A DNA stretch of 64,000 bases from Phaeacidiphilus oryzae TH49 (lineage in GTDB: Bacteria > Actinomycetota > Actinomycetes > Streptomycetales > Streptomycetaceae), in assembly GCF_000744815.1 (NCBI RefSeq), contig NZ_JQMQ01000005.1, positions 6,529,801 through 6,593,800 of the forward strand, in the 5' to 3' direction. A program made the translations under genes and the position numbers. Numbering within the stretch: position 1 is the stretch's first letter; the number at the start of each line of letters is the position of its first letter. The notes beneath the pieces are model-generated. The model saw nothing but the letters and a program-made list of their open reading frames with translations. It ran no database searches and was not told the DNA's origin. This document shows, in pieces, positions 17,914 to 26,127 of this stretch.

Positions 17914-18554
17914 TGGGCCTCTCCGGCACGGGCTACGAGATGGGTGGACAGGGCGATGAGGGATTCCAGGCTCGAGGTGCGATCCCGGGCGTCGCACACG
18001 ACCAGGGGCGTGGACGGGGCCAGGTCGAGCTTGGACCGCACCACCTCCAGGTCGTAGTCGGGAGAGTCGGGGAAATTGTTGACCCCGACCGCGTAGTCCA
18101 ATCCGGCTTCCTCTATGAGATCCATCACCTCGAAGGAGTCGTCAAGACGGCGTGTGTCGACCAGGACGAGGGCACCCAGGGCACCTCGGGCGATGTCCTC
18201 CCAGAGCGGCAGGAACCGGCGCTGACCGGGCGTCCCGTAGAGGTAGAGGATGATCTGCGAGCCGGTGCCGGGGCCGAGGGTGAGCCGGCCGAAGTCGATG
18301 GCGACCGTGGTGGTCCGCTTGTCCTTCAGCCCGTCCAGGGAGAGGTCGTCGGCCGTGGCGGCGGCGTTCGTCATCACCTCGTCCGTGTGGAGGGTGGGGA
18401 TCTCGGACATGGTGCGGATGAAGGTGGTCTTGCCGATCCCCAGCGGGCCGGCGACCAGGATCTTCACCCGGCGGTGGGTCTCGTCCGGCAGGTAGACCGG
18501 GGCGCCGGGGCGGGCCCCGGCGCGGACCTGGTCAACGGAGGGAGAGGAGACCAT
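17910..18554 (-). CDS. cvnD: Conservon small GTPase CvnD
   Basis: A 214-residue Ras/MglA-like GTPase. P-loop GPLGIGKTT is near residue 37, a switch-like TTTVAIDFGRL follows, then LYGTPGQRRF (G3, DxxG replaced as in this family) and VGVNNFPD near G4. It is thought to cycle between the CvnA-B membrane complex and a free form. The gene starts 23 bases inside cvnC and is followed by cvnE with a GTGA overlap. Confidence 0.93.
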   Translation of the reverse strand: MVSSPSVDQVRAGARPGAPVYLPDETHRRVKILVAGPLGIGKTTFIRTMSEIPTLHTDEVMTNAAATADDLSLDGLKDKRTTTVAIDFGRLTLGPGTGSQIILYLYGTPGQRRFLPLWEDIARGALGALVLVDTRRLDDSFEVMDLIEEAGLDYAVGVNNFPDSPDYDLEVVRSKLDLAPSTPLVVCDARDRTSSLESLIALSTHLVARAGEAQ

Positions 18555-18909
18555 TGAGCACCTCCTTCAGGAGTCCGGCCGAGGGCCGCGGGGCCGTTTC
18601 GTCGGGGGCGAGTGCGTCCGGCAGCGGAACCTCCGCGCGCAGGCATCCGTCGTCGATCAGCTGGGCCGCGAGCAGCCTGCACATGCTCACCGGCAGATCG
18701 AGGTAGGCCGCGGTCTCGCTGACCGAGAGCGCCCCGCCCGAGAGGAGGTCGAGCAGCCGCTGCTGCCCGGGGGTGTGCGCGGGCCCGGGGGGCAGACCGG
18801 TGGCCCGCAGCGCGGTCAGCGGCTGGAGGCTGAACACGGTGGGGGTGACGCCGCCCTGGGCGGCGAGGTAGGACGGCACCATCCGGCGCCGGGCCGGGCC
18901 GCGGCTCAC
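18532..18909 (-). CDS. cvnC: Conservon protein CvnC (DUF742)
   Basis: A 125-residue DUF742 protein with a winged-helix-like core (VFSLQPLTALRATG, LSVSETAAYLDLPVSMCRLLAAQLIDDGCL). It ends in the conserved LLKEVLNGLLSLR. In conservons it lies between the roadblock CvnB and the GTPase CvnD and is thought to bridge or regulate them. GTG 18909 overlaps the cvnB stop as GTGA. Confidence 0.93.
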   Translation of the reverse strand: MSRGPARRRMVPSYLAAQGGVTPTVFSLQPLTALRATGLPPGPAHTPGQQRLLDLLSGGALSVSETAAYLDLPVSMCRLLAAQLIDDGCLRAEVPLPDALAPDETAPRPSAGLLKEVLNGLLSLR

Positions 18910-19358
18910 GATGTGCCGCCGTCGTCGCTGCGGGCGCCGACCGACATCAGATGCTCGCCCAGCTTCCGGGCCTGCCGGGCCATGGTGTGGGCGGCCACGC
19001 CCATCGGCATCTTGTCGGTCCCGGCGACCGCGATGAAGGCGTTCGAGGCGCTGCCGGCCGGCATCATCATGTAGATCCCGTTCTGGGTCTGCACGGTGAC
19101 GGTCTCGACCGGGGTCGAGGTCGGCGCGCCCAGCGCGGAGTTGGTCGCGGTCCTGGCCGCCCCGTGGAGGGCGGAGGACATCGCGGCGATCCCCTCGGCC
19201 TCCTCCCGGGCGAGTCCCTCCGACGCCGCCACCACCATGCCGTCCACGGACAGGATGAGGGCGTGCAGCACCCCGTTGATGTCGGTGAGCGGGTTGAGGA
19301 CCCAGGACGGGTCCTGGAGCCGCTCGCGCAGAGATGATGAGTCGCTGGTGTCGGTCAC
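18906..19358 (-). CDS. cvnB: Conservon roadblock/LC7 protein CvnB
   Basis: A 150-residue roadblock protein, presumed GTPase regulator for CvnD. Core motifs are LSVDGMVVAASEGL, AAMSSALHGAARTA, VQTQNGIYMMMPAG and VAAHTMARQARKLGEHL. It is distinct from the three roadblock proteins at 9-11 kb. GTG 19358 overlaps the cvnA stop as GTGA. Confidence 0.94.
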   Translation of the reverse strand: MTDTSDSSSLRERLQDPSWVLNPLTDINGVLHALILSVDGMVVAASEGLAREEAEGIAAMSSALHGAARTATNSALGAPTSTPVETVTVQTQNGIYMMMPAGSASNAFIAVAGTDKMPMGVAAHTMARQARKLGEHLMSVGARSDDGGTS

Positions 19359-20800
19359 TTCTCGTCCTCGCCCGAGTTCTCGGAGTTGTCGCCGTCTTCT
19401 CCGTCGGAGCGTCCGCTCCGCACGCCCTGCTGGAACTGGTCCCACACGGCCGCGGCCCGGTCCGGGTCGACCGGCCGGGCGGGCGCGGCGGCCTCCTGGG
19501 CCGCGCGGTTCCTCCTCCGCCGCTGCGGGAGGTCGTTGGCGTCGGCGGGCGGGGCCGGCTCGGAGGAGGATGCCGGCTCGGCCGGCGCGGAGGACGCGGC
19601 GGCCGGGGAGCCCGCGGATTCCCCGCCGTCCTCTCGGGCCCCGGGGCCCGCGAAGTCCTCGGGGCCGGCCGGGGCGGTGACGTGCGGGCTGCGCGGGGGC
19701 GCCGCGGTGCCCGCTGCCAGGGCGGACATCTGCTCCTCCTCGTCCATCTCGGTCAGCAGGTCGGGCGGGATGGACACCACCGCGCGGGTTCCGCCGTAGG
19801 GGGAGACCTGGCCGATCTCGATCCGGAAGCCGTGGTCGGCGGCCAGCCGGCCGCAGGCGGCGAAGCCCAGCGCGGGAGGGTCGCCGAGCTCGGTCAGCAG
19901 CAGGTCCTCGCGGTCCTCGCCGGAGACCAGGCGCCGGCCGCGGCGGATCGCCTCGGGGGTCATCCCGGTGCCCGCGTCGTCGACGACCACCGAGACCGTC
20001 CCGCTGTCCCCCTGCATCAGCGCCACCTGGACCTCCAGGTCGTCCCGGGAGTGCTCCAGGGCGTTGGCCATCAGCTCGCCGAGGGCCACCGCGAGCGGCT
20101 CGGCCACCCGGCCGGCCACGCCGGTACGGGGGTCCGGGAGCTGGGAGGTGACCTTGATCCGCTCGTAGCCGGCGAGCCGGGACTGGGCTCCGCTGACCAC
20201 CTCGGAGAGGAAGGTGTCCGGGCGGACCATCCCCGGCCAGCCGCCGCAGACGATGGCCGCGCGCTGCACCCGGCGGGCGACCTGCTCGTTGAGGTGGTCC
20301 ATCTCGAAGAAGACCCGGGCGATGTCCGGCTCGACGGACTCGGCCTTCATCTGGAGCTCGGTGATCCGCGTCTGGAGCTGGAAGAGCAGTGCCTGGATGT
20401 CGGTCGAGGCGCCGCGCAGCGCGGCCTGCGCCGAGGCGTCCACCCGGCGCCGGGACTTCTCCACCGAACCGGCCAGGAGGTCCAGTACGGACTGGCCCAG
20501 CTCGGCGGCCTCGGCCAGATCGGGGTGGAGGGGGCCGGGCACCGGAAAGCGCGAACTCTCCACATTCTGCACCTGCGCCGGAAGCCTGTTGGTCACAAGG
20601 TGGCGGAGTTCGGCAAGAAGTTGTGCGTATTTCGCCTGCGCGGAGCCGACGTCCAGCTCCGAGCGGCTCAACTCGGCCGTTCGCTCACGTAGTCTGCCCC
20701 GCAGCGCGCTTCTGGAGCGGGCCAGCAGCGCTGCTCCGGCGGCGCCGACAAGGGTCGTGCCGCCGAGTATCCCGGCGGCCGTCTCTGGTATCGAACTCAC
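19355..20800 (-). CDS. cvnA: Conservon sensor histidine-kinase-like protein CvnA
   Basis: A 481-residue membrane-associated kinase-like protein. There is one N-terminal hydrophobic segment (ILGGTTLVGAAGAALLA), then a long helical region and a GHKL ATPase domain with N-box GELMANALEHS and G1 box VVDDAGTGM. A disordered acidic/proline-rich C-terminal tail of about 130 residues follows. GTG 20800 places the membrane segment at the N-terminus. It heads the operon cvnABCDE and probably anchors CvnB-D at the membrane. Confidence 0.92.
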   Translation of the reverse strand: MSSIPETAAGILGGTTLVGAAGAALLARSRSALRGRLRERTAELSRSELDVGSAQAKYAQLLAELRHLVTNRLPAQVQNVESSRFPVPGPLHPDLAEAAELGQSVLDLLAGSVEKSRRRVDASAQAALRGASTDIQALLFQLQTRITELQMKAESVEPDIARVFFEMDHLNEQVARRVQRAAIVCGGWPGMVRPDTFLSEVVSGAQSRLAGYERIKVTSQLPDPRTGVAGRVAEPLAVALGELMANALEHSRDDLEVQVALMQGDSGTVSVVVDDAGTGMTPEAIRRGRRLVSGEDREDLLLTELGDPPALGFAACGRLAADHGFRIEIGQVSPYGGTRAVVSIPPDLLTEMDEEEQMSALAAGTAAPPRSPHVTAPAGPEDFAGPGAREDGGESAGSPAAASSAPAEPASSSEPAPPADANDLPQRRRRNRAAQEAAAPARPVDPDRAAAVWDQFQQGVRSGRSDGEDGDNSENSGEDEK

Positions 20801-21263
20801 GCTTCCCCGGCAGAGGTTCGGGGCCCGCGAGCGACGAACGGCCGCACTCCCCGCCGTGCGCCGCCCCGGGACCGGACAGTAGGTCCTGCGAACTCGCACA
20901 ATTCCCGAGCACAAAGGCTCATGCTCGTTCGCCTCATCACATCAACTTCGGCACCAAGTCTTCAACACCGGACAGAAATTGACGGTGTGCCAGTTATACA
21001 GCCTCGTTGACTCCGGGCACCACACGGCACGTCCGCGGCGGCGGTGCGCGGCGGCGGTGCGCAGCGCGGCCCGCTGCGCCGCCCTCCGGAAAAGGCCCCG
21101 TGCGCTGGACTTCTGCCCTGAGGCTGGGCCAGGGTATGGCAACCCACCGGATCATCGCGGGGTACCCGCCGCCACCACCCACGGCGGCGCCGGCCCCGTG
21201 CGCCACCGCGTCCCAGCACTGCCGAATTCCGTGACCTTCGTGCACCTCTCTAGGGGAACCCCG
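20801..21263. other. Divergent spacer upstream of the conservon-terpene array and the ABC operon
   Basis: This 463-bp region should hold the promoter of the whole minus-strand array and that of the transporter operon. There is an AT-richer patch at 20880-21005 (for example TTGACG at 20979 and TTATACA near 20994), but the spacing does not give a standard promoter. A GCGGCGGT direct repeat lies at about 21035-21060. No gene is supported. Confidence 0.45.
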
Positions 21264-22103
21264 ATGCGACCGACCAGCAGGTCCCGCCACCGCTATGCCG
21301 CCGCCACAGCCCTCGCCGCCGCCGTCGCCCTCCTGGCCACCGCCTGCAGCGCGCAGAGCCAGGAGACGACACTGTCGAACGGGGTGAAGCTGGTCAAGAA
21401 GGGCCGGCTGACCACCTGCACCCATCTCCCGTACGCGCCCTTCCAGTCCACCCAGAACGGCAAGGTGGTCGGGTTCGACGTCTCGCTGATCGACCTGGTG
21501 GCCAAGAAGCTCGGGGTGAAGCAGCAGATCATCGACACCTCCTTCGAGACCATCAAGACCGGTGCCGCGCTCGACGCCGGCAGCTGCGACATAGCCGCGG
21601 CGGGGATGACCATCACTCCGGAACGCAAGCGGCATCTGGACTTCTCCGTCCCGTACTTCGACGCCACCCAGGCGCTGATGGCCCGCAAGGGCGTCCCGGC
21701 GACCGACCTGGCCGCGGTCGAGTCGCGGAAGCTCAAGCTCGGTTCGCAGTCCTCCACCACCGGCGAGGACTACGCCAACGCCCACGGCGGCGACCCGGTC
21801 TCCTACGAGAGCTCGGACGCGGAGCTCAACGGGCTGCGGACGGGCGCGGTGGACGTGATCATCCAGGACTACCCGGTGGTCCAGAACTGGCTGAAGGACC
21901 CGGCCAACTCGTCGAAGTTCGCCCTCGCCGGCGACATCGACACCGGCGAGCAGTACGGCTTCGCGGTGAAGAAGGGCGGCAACCCCAAGCTGCTCGCCAC
22001 CGTCGACGAGGTGATCAAGCAGGCCATCGCGGACGGCGCCTACAAGAAGCTCTACGAGCAGTGGATCGGCCCGATGCCGAAGAGCGCGGGGAACATCGGA
22101 TGA
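21264..22103 (+). CDS. Amino-acid ABC transporter substrate-binding lipoprotein
   Basis: A 279-residue solute-binding protein of the polar amino acid family (SBP_bac_3). The lipoprotein signal ends in LLATAC, and the mature part contains [38 protein letters not shown] and [10 protein letters not shown], the typical ligand-binding fold segments. ATG 21264 follows AGGGGAAC. It overlaps the permease start as ATGA and forms one operon with permease and ATPase. Confidence 0.93.
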   Translation: MRPTSRSRHRYAAATALAAAVALLATACSAQSQETTLSNGVKLVKKGRLTTCTHLPYAPFQSTQNGKVVGFDVSLIDLVAKKLGVKQQIIDTSFETIKTGAALDAGSCDIAAAGMTITPERKRHLDFSVPYFDATQALMARKGVPATDLAAVESRKLKLGSQSSTTGEDYANAHGGDPVSYESSDAELNGLRTGAVDVIIQDYPVVQNWLKDPANSSKFALAGDIDTGEQYGFAVKKGGNPKLLATVDEVIKQAIADGAYKKLYEQWIGPMPKSAGNIG

Positions 22104-22948
22104 CAGCGCCGGCGCCCGCTCCACCCTCCACCCCGGCCCCTGGTCCTGTGCGCTCCGGGCTCTCCCCGCGCCGCCGCCGGACGCTGCTCCGCGGCACCCA
22201 GTACCTGGTGCTGGTCGCGGCGCTCGCGCTGCTCGGCGGATTCGCCGACTGGACCGTGCTGCGGCAGCAGTTCCTCAACTGGTCGGTGGCCAGGCAGATG
22301 TTCCCCGACGTGATCACCACGGCGCTGGTGAACACCGTCGTCTACACCCTCTCCGGGTTCGCCGCCGGGCTCGTCCTCGGCCTGGTGGTGGCCCTGATGC
22401 GGCTCTCCTCGGTGGGCCCGTACCGGTGGCTGGCCGGCGCCTACGTCGAGGTCTTCCGCGGCCTGCCGGCGCTGCTCATCTTCATCTTCGTGGGCGTGGG
22501 CATCCCGCTGGCCTTCCCCGGGGTGGTCTTCCCCGGCGGCACGGTCGGTCAGGTCACGGTCGCCATCGGGCTGGTCTCCGCGGCCTATATGGCGGAGACC
22601 ATCCGGGCCGGGCTGCAGGCCGTGCCGCCCGGGCAGATGGAGGCCGCCCGCACCCTCGGGATGTCGCACGGGATGGCGATGCGGTCCATCGTCATCCCGC
22701 AGGCCTTCCGGATCATCGTGCCGCCGCTCACCAACGAGCTGGTCCTCCTCTTCAAGGACTCCTCGCTGGTGCTCTTCCTCGGCGTCACCATGCAGGAGCG
22801 CGAACTCACCAAGTTCGGGCGGGACCTGGCCAGCCAGACCGCGAACATCACCCCGATCTTCGTGGCCGGACTCTGCTACCTGCTGATCACCATCCCGCTC
22901 GGCTACCTGGTGCGGCGCCTGGAGGCGCGGCACTCCAAGGCGAGGTGA
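22100..22948 (+). CDS. Amino-acid ABC transporter permease
   Basis: A 282-residue inner-membrane permease with a Pro-rich N-terminal tail and several hydrophobic helices. The EAA loop [26 protein letters not shown] is typical of HisM/GlnP permeases, as are [16 protein letters not shown] and LFKDSSLV. A single permease gene implies a homodimeric channel. Confidence 0.93.
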   Translation: MTAPAPAPPSTPAPGPVRSGLSPRRRRTLLRGTQYLVLVAALALLGGFADWTVLRQQFLNWSVARQMFPDVITTALVNTVVYTLSGFAAGLVLGLVVALMRLSSVGPYRWLAGAYVEVFRGLPALLIFIFVGVGIPLAFPGVVFPGGTVGQVTVAIGLVSAAYMAETIRAGLQAVPPGQMEAARTLGMSHGMAMRSIVIPQAFRIIVPPLTNELVLLFKDSSLVLFLGVTMQERELTKFGRDLASQTANITPIFVAGLCYLLITIPLGYLVRRLEARHSKAR

Positions 22949-22953
22949 CGCGC

Positions 22954-23760
22954 ATGAGCGCGACGACGTCCGACACGGCGGCGCCCGAGACGGCGGACGC
23001 GGCGATCGAGATCCGCGGGCTGCACAAGTCCTTCGGCGAGCTGGAGGTGCTGCGGGGGGTGGACTTCGCCATCGCCCCCGGTGAGGTGGTCTGCGTGATC
23101 GGCCCCTCCGGCTCCGGCAAGTCCACCCTGCTGCGCTGCGCGAACCTGCTGGAGCGGCCGACCAGCGGCCGCGTCCTGGTGGGCGGCACCGACATCACCG
23201 ATCCGGACGTGGACATCGACCGGGTGCGGCGGCGGATCGGCATGGTGTTCCAGCAGTTCAACCTCTTCCCGCATCTCAACGTGGAGCGGAACCTGACCAT
23301 CGCCCAGCGCCGGGTGCTGGGCCGCGGCCAGGAGGAGGCGGCCCGGATCGCCCGGGAGAACCTGGACCGGGTCGGCCTGGCCGAGAAGGCGGGCAGCTTC
23401 CCCTCGCAGCTCTCCGGCGGGCAGCAGCAGCGGGTGGCGATCGCCCGCGCCCTCTCCATGCAACCCGAGCTGATGCTCTTCGACGAGCCGACCAGCGCCC
23501 TCGACCCCGAGCTGGTCGGGGACGTGCTGGCGGTGATGCGCGGCCTCGCCGACGAGGGGATGACCATGCTGGTGGTCACCCATGAGATGGGGTTCGCCCG
23601 CGAGGTGGCCGACCGGGTGGTCTTCATGGACGGCGGCGTGGTGGTGGAGGAGGGCAGCCCCGAGGAGGTCCTCGGCAGCCCCCGGCACCCGCGGACCCGG
23701 GAGTTCCTGGCCCGGGTGGTCCGCCCGGAGGAGAACCCCGAGGAGACCGCCTCGACGTGA
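22954..23760 (+). CDS. Amino-acid ABC transporter ATP-binding protein
   Basis: A 268-residue ATPase of the GlnQ/HisP group. Walker A is [10 protein letters not shown]-loop FQQFNLFPH, signature LSGGQQQR, Walker [12 protein letters not shown], and switch His in VVTHEMGFA. It starts 5 bp after the permease stop and completes the importer. Substrate cannot be named beyond a polar amino acid. Confidence 0.95.
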   Translation: MSATTSDTAAPETADAAIEIRGLHKSFGELEVLRGVDFAIAPGEVVCVIGPSGSGKSTLLRCANLLERPTSGRVLVGGTDITDPDVDIDRVRRRIGMVFQQFNLFPHLNVERNLTIAQRRVLGRGQEEAARIARENLDRVGLAEKAGSFPSQLSGGQQQRVAIARALSMQPELMLFDEPTSALDPELVGDVLAVMRGLADEGMTMLVVTHEMGFAREVADRVVFMDGGVVVEEGSPEEVLGSPRHPRTREFLARVVRPEENPEETAST

Positions 23761-23767
23761 GGGGGAG

Positions 23768-23828
23768 CGGGCCGCCGCCGCCCCAGTGGGCATATGCCCA
23801 TTAGTTGCCGGGAAGCGGCGGCGGCCCG
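23768..23828 (+). terminator. 14-bp stem terminator with nested palindrome
   Basis: Arms 23768-23781 and 23815-23828 pair perfectly. The loop holds a second perfect palindrome TGGGCATATGCCCA (23787-23800). It lies just after the ABC operon and can form a branched hairpin. Confidence 0.65.
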
Positions 23829-23890
23829 TTATGAAAAAGTGTTCGGCTTTGCGGGACAGGGATGTTTCGGGTCGCGTACCGTCGCTGGGC

Positions 23891-24763
23891 ATGGCTTGGC
23901 AACGTGCTGTGAACGGAGCCCTGACGCGTCTCACGGGCTACCACCTGACCCGTAGCAACAAACCGCGGACCGCCCCGCCGGGGCCGCCGGAGGCGGCAGC
24001 GCCCGCCGCGCCGAAACCCGCGCCCGATCCGGCGCCCGCCCCCGCCCCCGCTCCTGAGCCGGCCGCGCCGAAGCCCGCGCCCCCGCTGAAGCTGCCGGAG
24101 GACTACGACGAGGAGGCGAAGGAGGTCATCCGCGCGGTCAAGCCGTTCACGATGACCTCCCCTGAGCGCCTCAACGCGTTCATCCTGGCCACCCGGCATG
24201 TCGTCAAGCACGGCATCCCCGGGGACATCGTGGAGTGCGGGGTCTGGCGCGGCGGCTCGATGCAGGCCTGCGCCAGGACCCTCCTCTCGCTCGGGGTCAC
24301 CGACCGCGACCTCTACCTCTTCGACACCTTCGAGGGGATGACCCCGCCCACCGAGGAGGACACCCGCAGCGACGGCAAGACCGCGGCGGAACTGCTGGCG
24401 GCCTACGAGAAGGACCGGCCGATCTGGGCGGTGGCCTCGCTGGACGACGTCAAGGCCGGCTTCGCGGAGCTCGCCTATCCGGAGGAGAGGCTGCACTACG
24501 TCCAGGGCAAGGTGGAGGACACCGTGCCGGGCGAGGCGCCGGAGCAGATCTCGGTGCTCCGCCTGGACACCGACTGGTACGCCTCCACCAAGCACGAACT
24601 GGAGCACCTGTACTCGCGGTTGGTGAGCGGGGGCGTGCTGCTGATCGACGACTACGGCTACTGGCAGGGCTCGCGGCAGGCCGTGGACGAGTTCATGGAG
24701 AAGACCGGCGAGCGGCTGCTGCTGCTCCGGATGGACGAGGGGCGGATCGCGGTCAAGCCGTGA
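23891..24763 (+). CDS. TylF/MycF/NovP-type O-methyltransferase
   Basis: A 290-residue SAM-dependent methyltransferase of the macrocin O-methyltransferase family. The catalytic part has IVECGVWRGGSM (SAM loop), LFDTFEGM, and LRLDTDWYASTK with GGVLLIDDYGYW, whose Asp residues bind the divalent metal. Before it lies a Pro/Ala-rich linker (about residues 34-65) after a basic N-terminus (LTRLTGYHLTR). ATG 23891 is chosen; in-frame ATG 23831 is possible, and neither has a strong ribosome site. No sugar or macrolide genes are nearby, so the acceptor is unknown. Confidence 0.85.
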   Translation: MAWQRAVNGALTRLTGYHLTRSNKPRTAPPGPPEAAAPAAPKPAPDPAPAPAPAPEPAAPKPAPPLKLPEDYDEEAKEVIRAVKPFTMTSPERLNAFILATRHVVKHGIPGDIVECGVWRGGSMQACARTLLSLGVTDRDLYLFDTFEGMTPPTEEDTRSDGKTAAELLAAYEKDRPIWAVASLDDVKAGFAELAYPEERLHYVQGKVEDTVPGEAPEQISVLRLDTDWYASTKHELEHLYSRLVSGGVLLIDDYGYWQGSRQAVDEFMEKTGERLLLLRMDEGRIAVKP

Positions 24764-24814
24764 ACCGTCCGGCGCCGGCCCCGGCCCGGACCGCCGACCG
24801 GGATTGACGTTCCG

Positions 24815-25858
24815 TCAGATCCCGGTCCGCGGCCGGTGCGCCGGGTCGGCGGGGGACGGCACGACCGGCCGCGGCAGCGGCTGGACGAGGAGCAGGGTGA
24901 GGTCGTCGGCGTTCCCCGGCGCCTCCGCCGTGTGCGCGCGGAGGAGCCCCAGCAGGGCGTCGAGCGAGTCGTCCAGCAGCGGTTCGGTGAGCGAGCGGCG
25001 TACCGCCTCGCTCCAGCGGAACATCTCGCCTTCCCCGTCCCGGGCCTCGGTGAGGCCGTCGGTGTAGAAGAGGAGGCGCTCGCAGGGCGCCAGCCGGGCC
25101 CGCAGCTGCATCGGCTCCGGGCAGAGGCCGAGCGGCGGCGCGGGCTCGGCGCCGGCCAGCGGTTCCAGCCGCTCGCCGACCCGGACCGGCGCCGGGTGGC
25201 CGCAGTTGACGATCCGCACCTCGGCCGGGCCGAACTCGGCGAGCACGGCGGTGACGAAGTCCTCCGGCCTGAGGGCGGCGGCCAGCCGGTCGTCCAGCTC
25301 CCGGGTGAGCCGGACCAGGTCCGGCGAGGTGTACGCGAGATCGCGGAAGTGGCCGAGGACGGCCGCGGCCAGGGGCGCCGCCGCCAGACCCTGGCCGCGC
25401 ACGTCCCCGACGATCAGCCGCAGCCCGTACGGGGTGTCGGCGACGTCGTAGAGGTCGCCGCCCACCGAGTCCACCTCGCGGAGGGTGGGGCCCGGCGGGT
25501 CGCCGGGGAGGAGGCGGTCCGCGCCGGCCGGGCAGTGGTAGCGGACGGCCAGCGACAGGCCGGCCACCCGGGGCGCCACCGGGCGGAGCATCGCCCGGCG
25601 GGCGGCCCGCGCGATCCGGTGGGCGGCGCGCTCGGCGGCCTCCCGGCGACGGACGGCGGACACCGCCACGGCGCCGATCAGCGCGACGGCCGGGGCGTCC
25701 AGCGCGAACCCGAGGGTGTCCAGGGCGTGCCGCAGGCCCGCGGCCACGGCCGTCAGGGCGAGTGCGGCGACCGCGAGTGCCGCGGTCGCCGCCGTGGCCG
25801 ACCGGCCGAGCCGCTGCGATGAGTCCCGACGCACGTCGTGGTCGCCCTCCATGGTCAT
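24815..25858 (-). CDS. PP2C/SpoIIE-family serine phosphatase, membrane-anchored
   Basis: A 347-residue protein with two N-terminal hydrophobic segments (about 20-42 and 50-65) and a SpoIIE/RsbU-like phosphatase domain. Metal-binding signatures are VGGDLYDV, VGDVRGQG and NADDLTLLLV. In actinomycetes such phosphatases usually dephosphorylate anti-anti-sigma factors. No partner kinase or anti-sigma gene is adjacent. The start is GTG/ATG at 25858 with an alternative ATG at 25852. Confidence 0.88.
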   Translation of the reverse strand: MTMEGDHDVRRDSSQRLGRSATAATAALAVAALALTAVAAGLRHALDTLGFALDAPAVALIGAVAVSAVRRREAAERAAHRIARAARRAMLRPVAPRVAGLSLAVRYHCPAGADRLLPGDPPGPTLREVDSVGGDLYDVADTPYGLRLIVGDVRGQGLAAAPLAAAVLGHFRDLAYTSPDLVRLTRELDDRLAAALRPEDFVTAVLAEFGPAEVRIVNCGHPAPVRVGERLEPLAGAEPAPPLGLCPEPMQLRARLAPCERLLFYTDGLTEARDGEGEMFRWSEAVRRSLTEPLLDDSLDALLGLLRAHTAEAPGNADDLTLLLVQPLPRPVVPSPADPAHRPRTGI

Positions 25859-26127
25859 GGACCTGACTTGCCGTCAAGGCGGCTGGGGTCAGCGGTGGCT
25901 GACGGGCCGACGATAGGGGCCCGGCACAACGGATGCGTGGCCATGGCACGGTTCTGCCGGGAATCGATCGGATCATGTTCGTTCGCCGCCCGGAACGGCC
26001 CCGTATCGAGACCGAAGTGTCGGAAACACGGCCGGTTCGGACCTCTGGATCCAACCGGTGGTGCGGCTCCGTCACTCCCGGTATAGCTGGTGGCGACCAT
26101 GGCGATTTTCGACGGGGAGGCGGGGCG

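Noticed and set aside
15382-18057. An 891-codon plus-strand open frame
   Set aside because: Antisense of GGPP synthase and cvnE; no motif, and the true genes on the other strand carry all catalytic residues.
20979-21001. TTGACG ... TTATACA as a promoter for the ABC operon
   Set aside because: The boxes are only about 10 bases apart, too close for a sigma-70-type promoter, and over 250 bp from the start codon.
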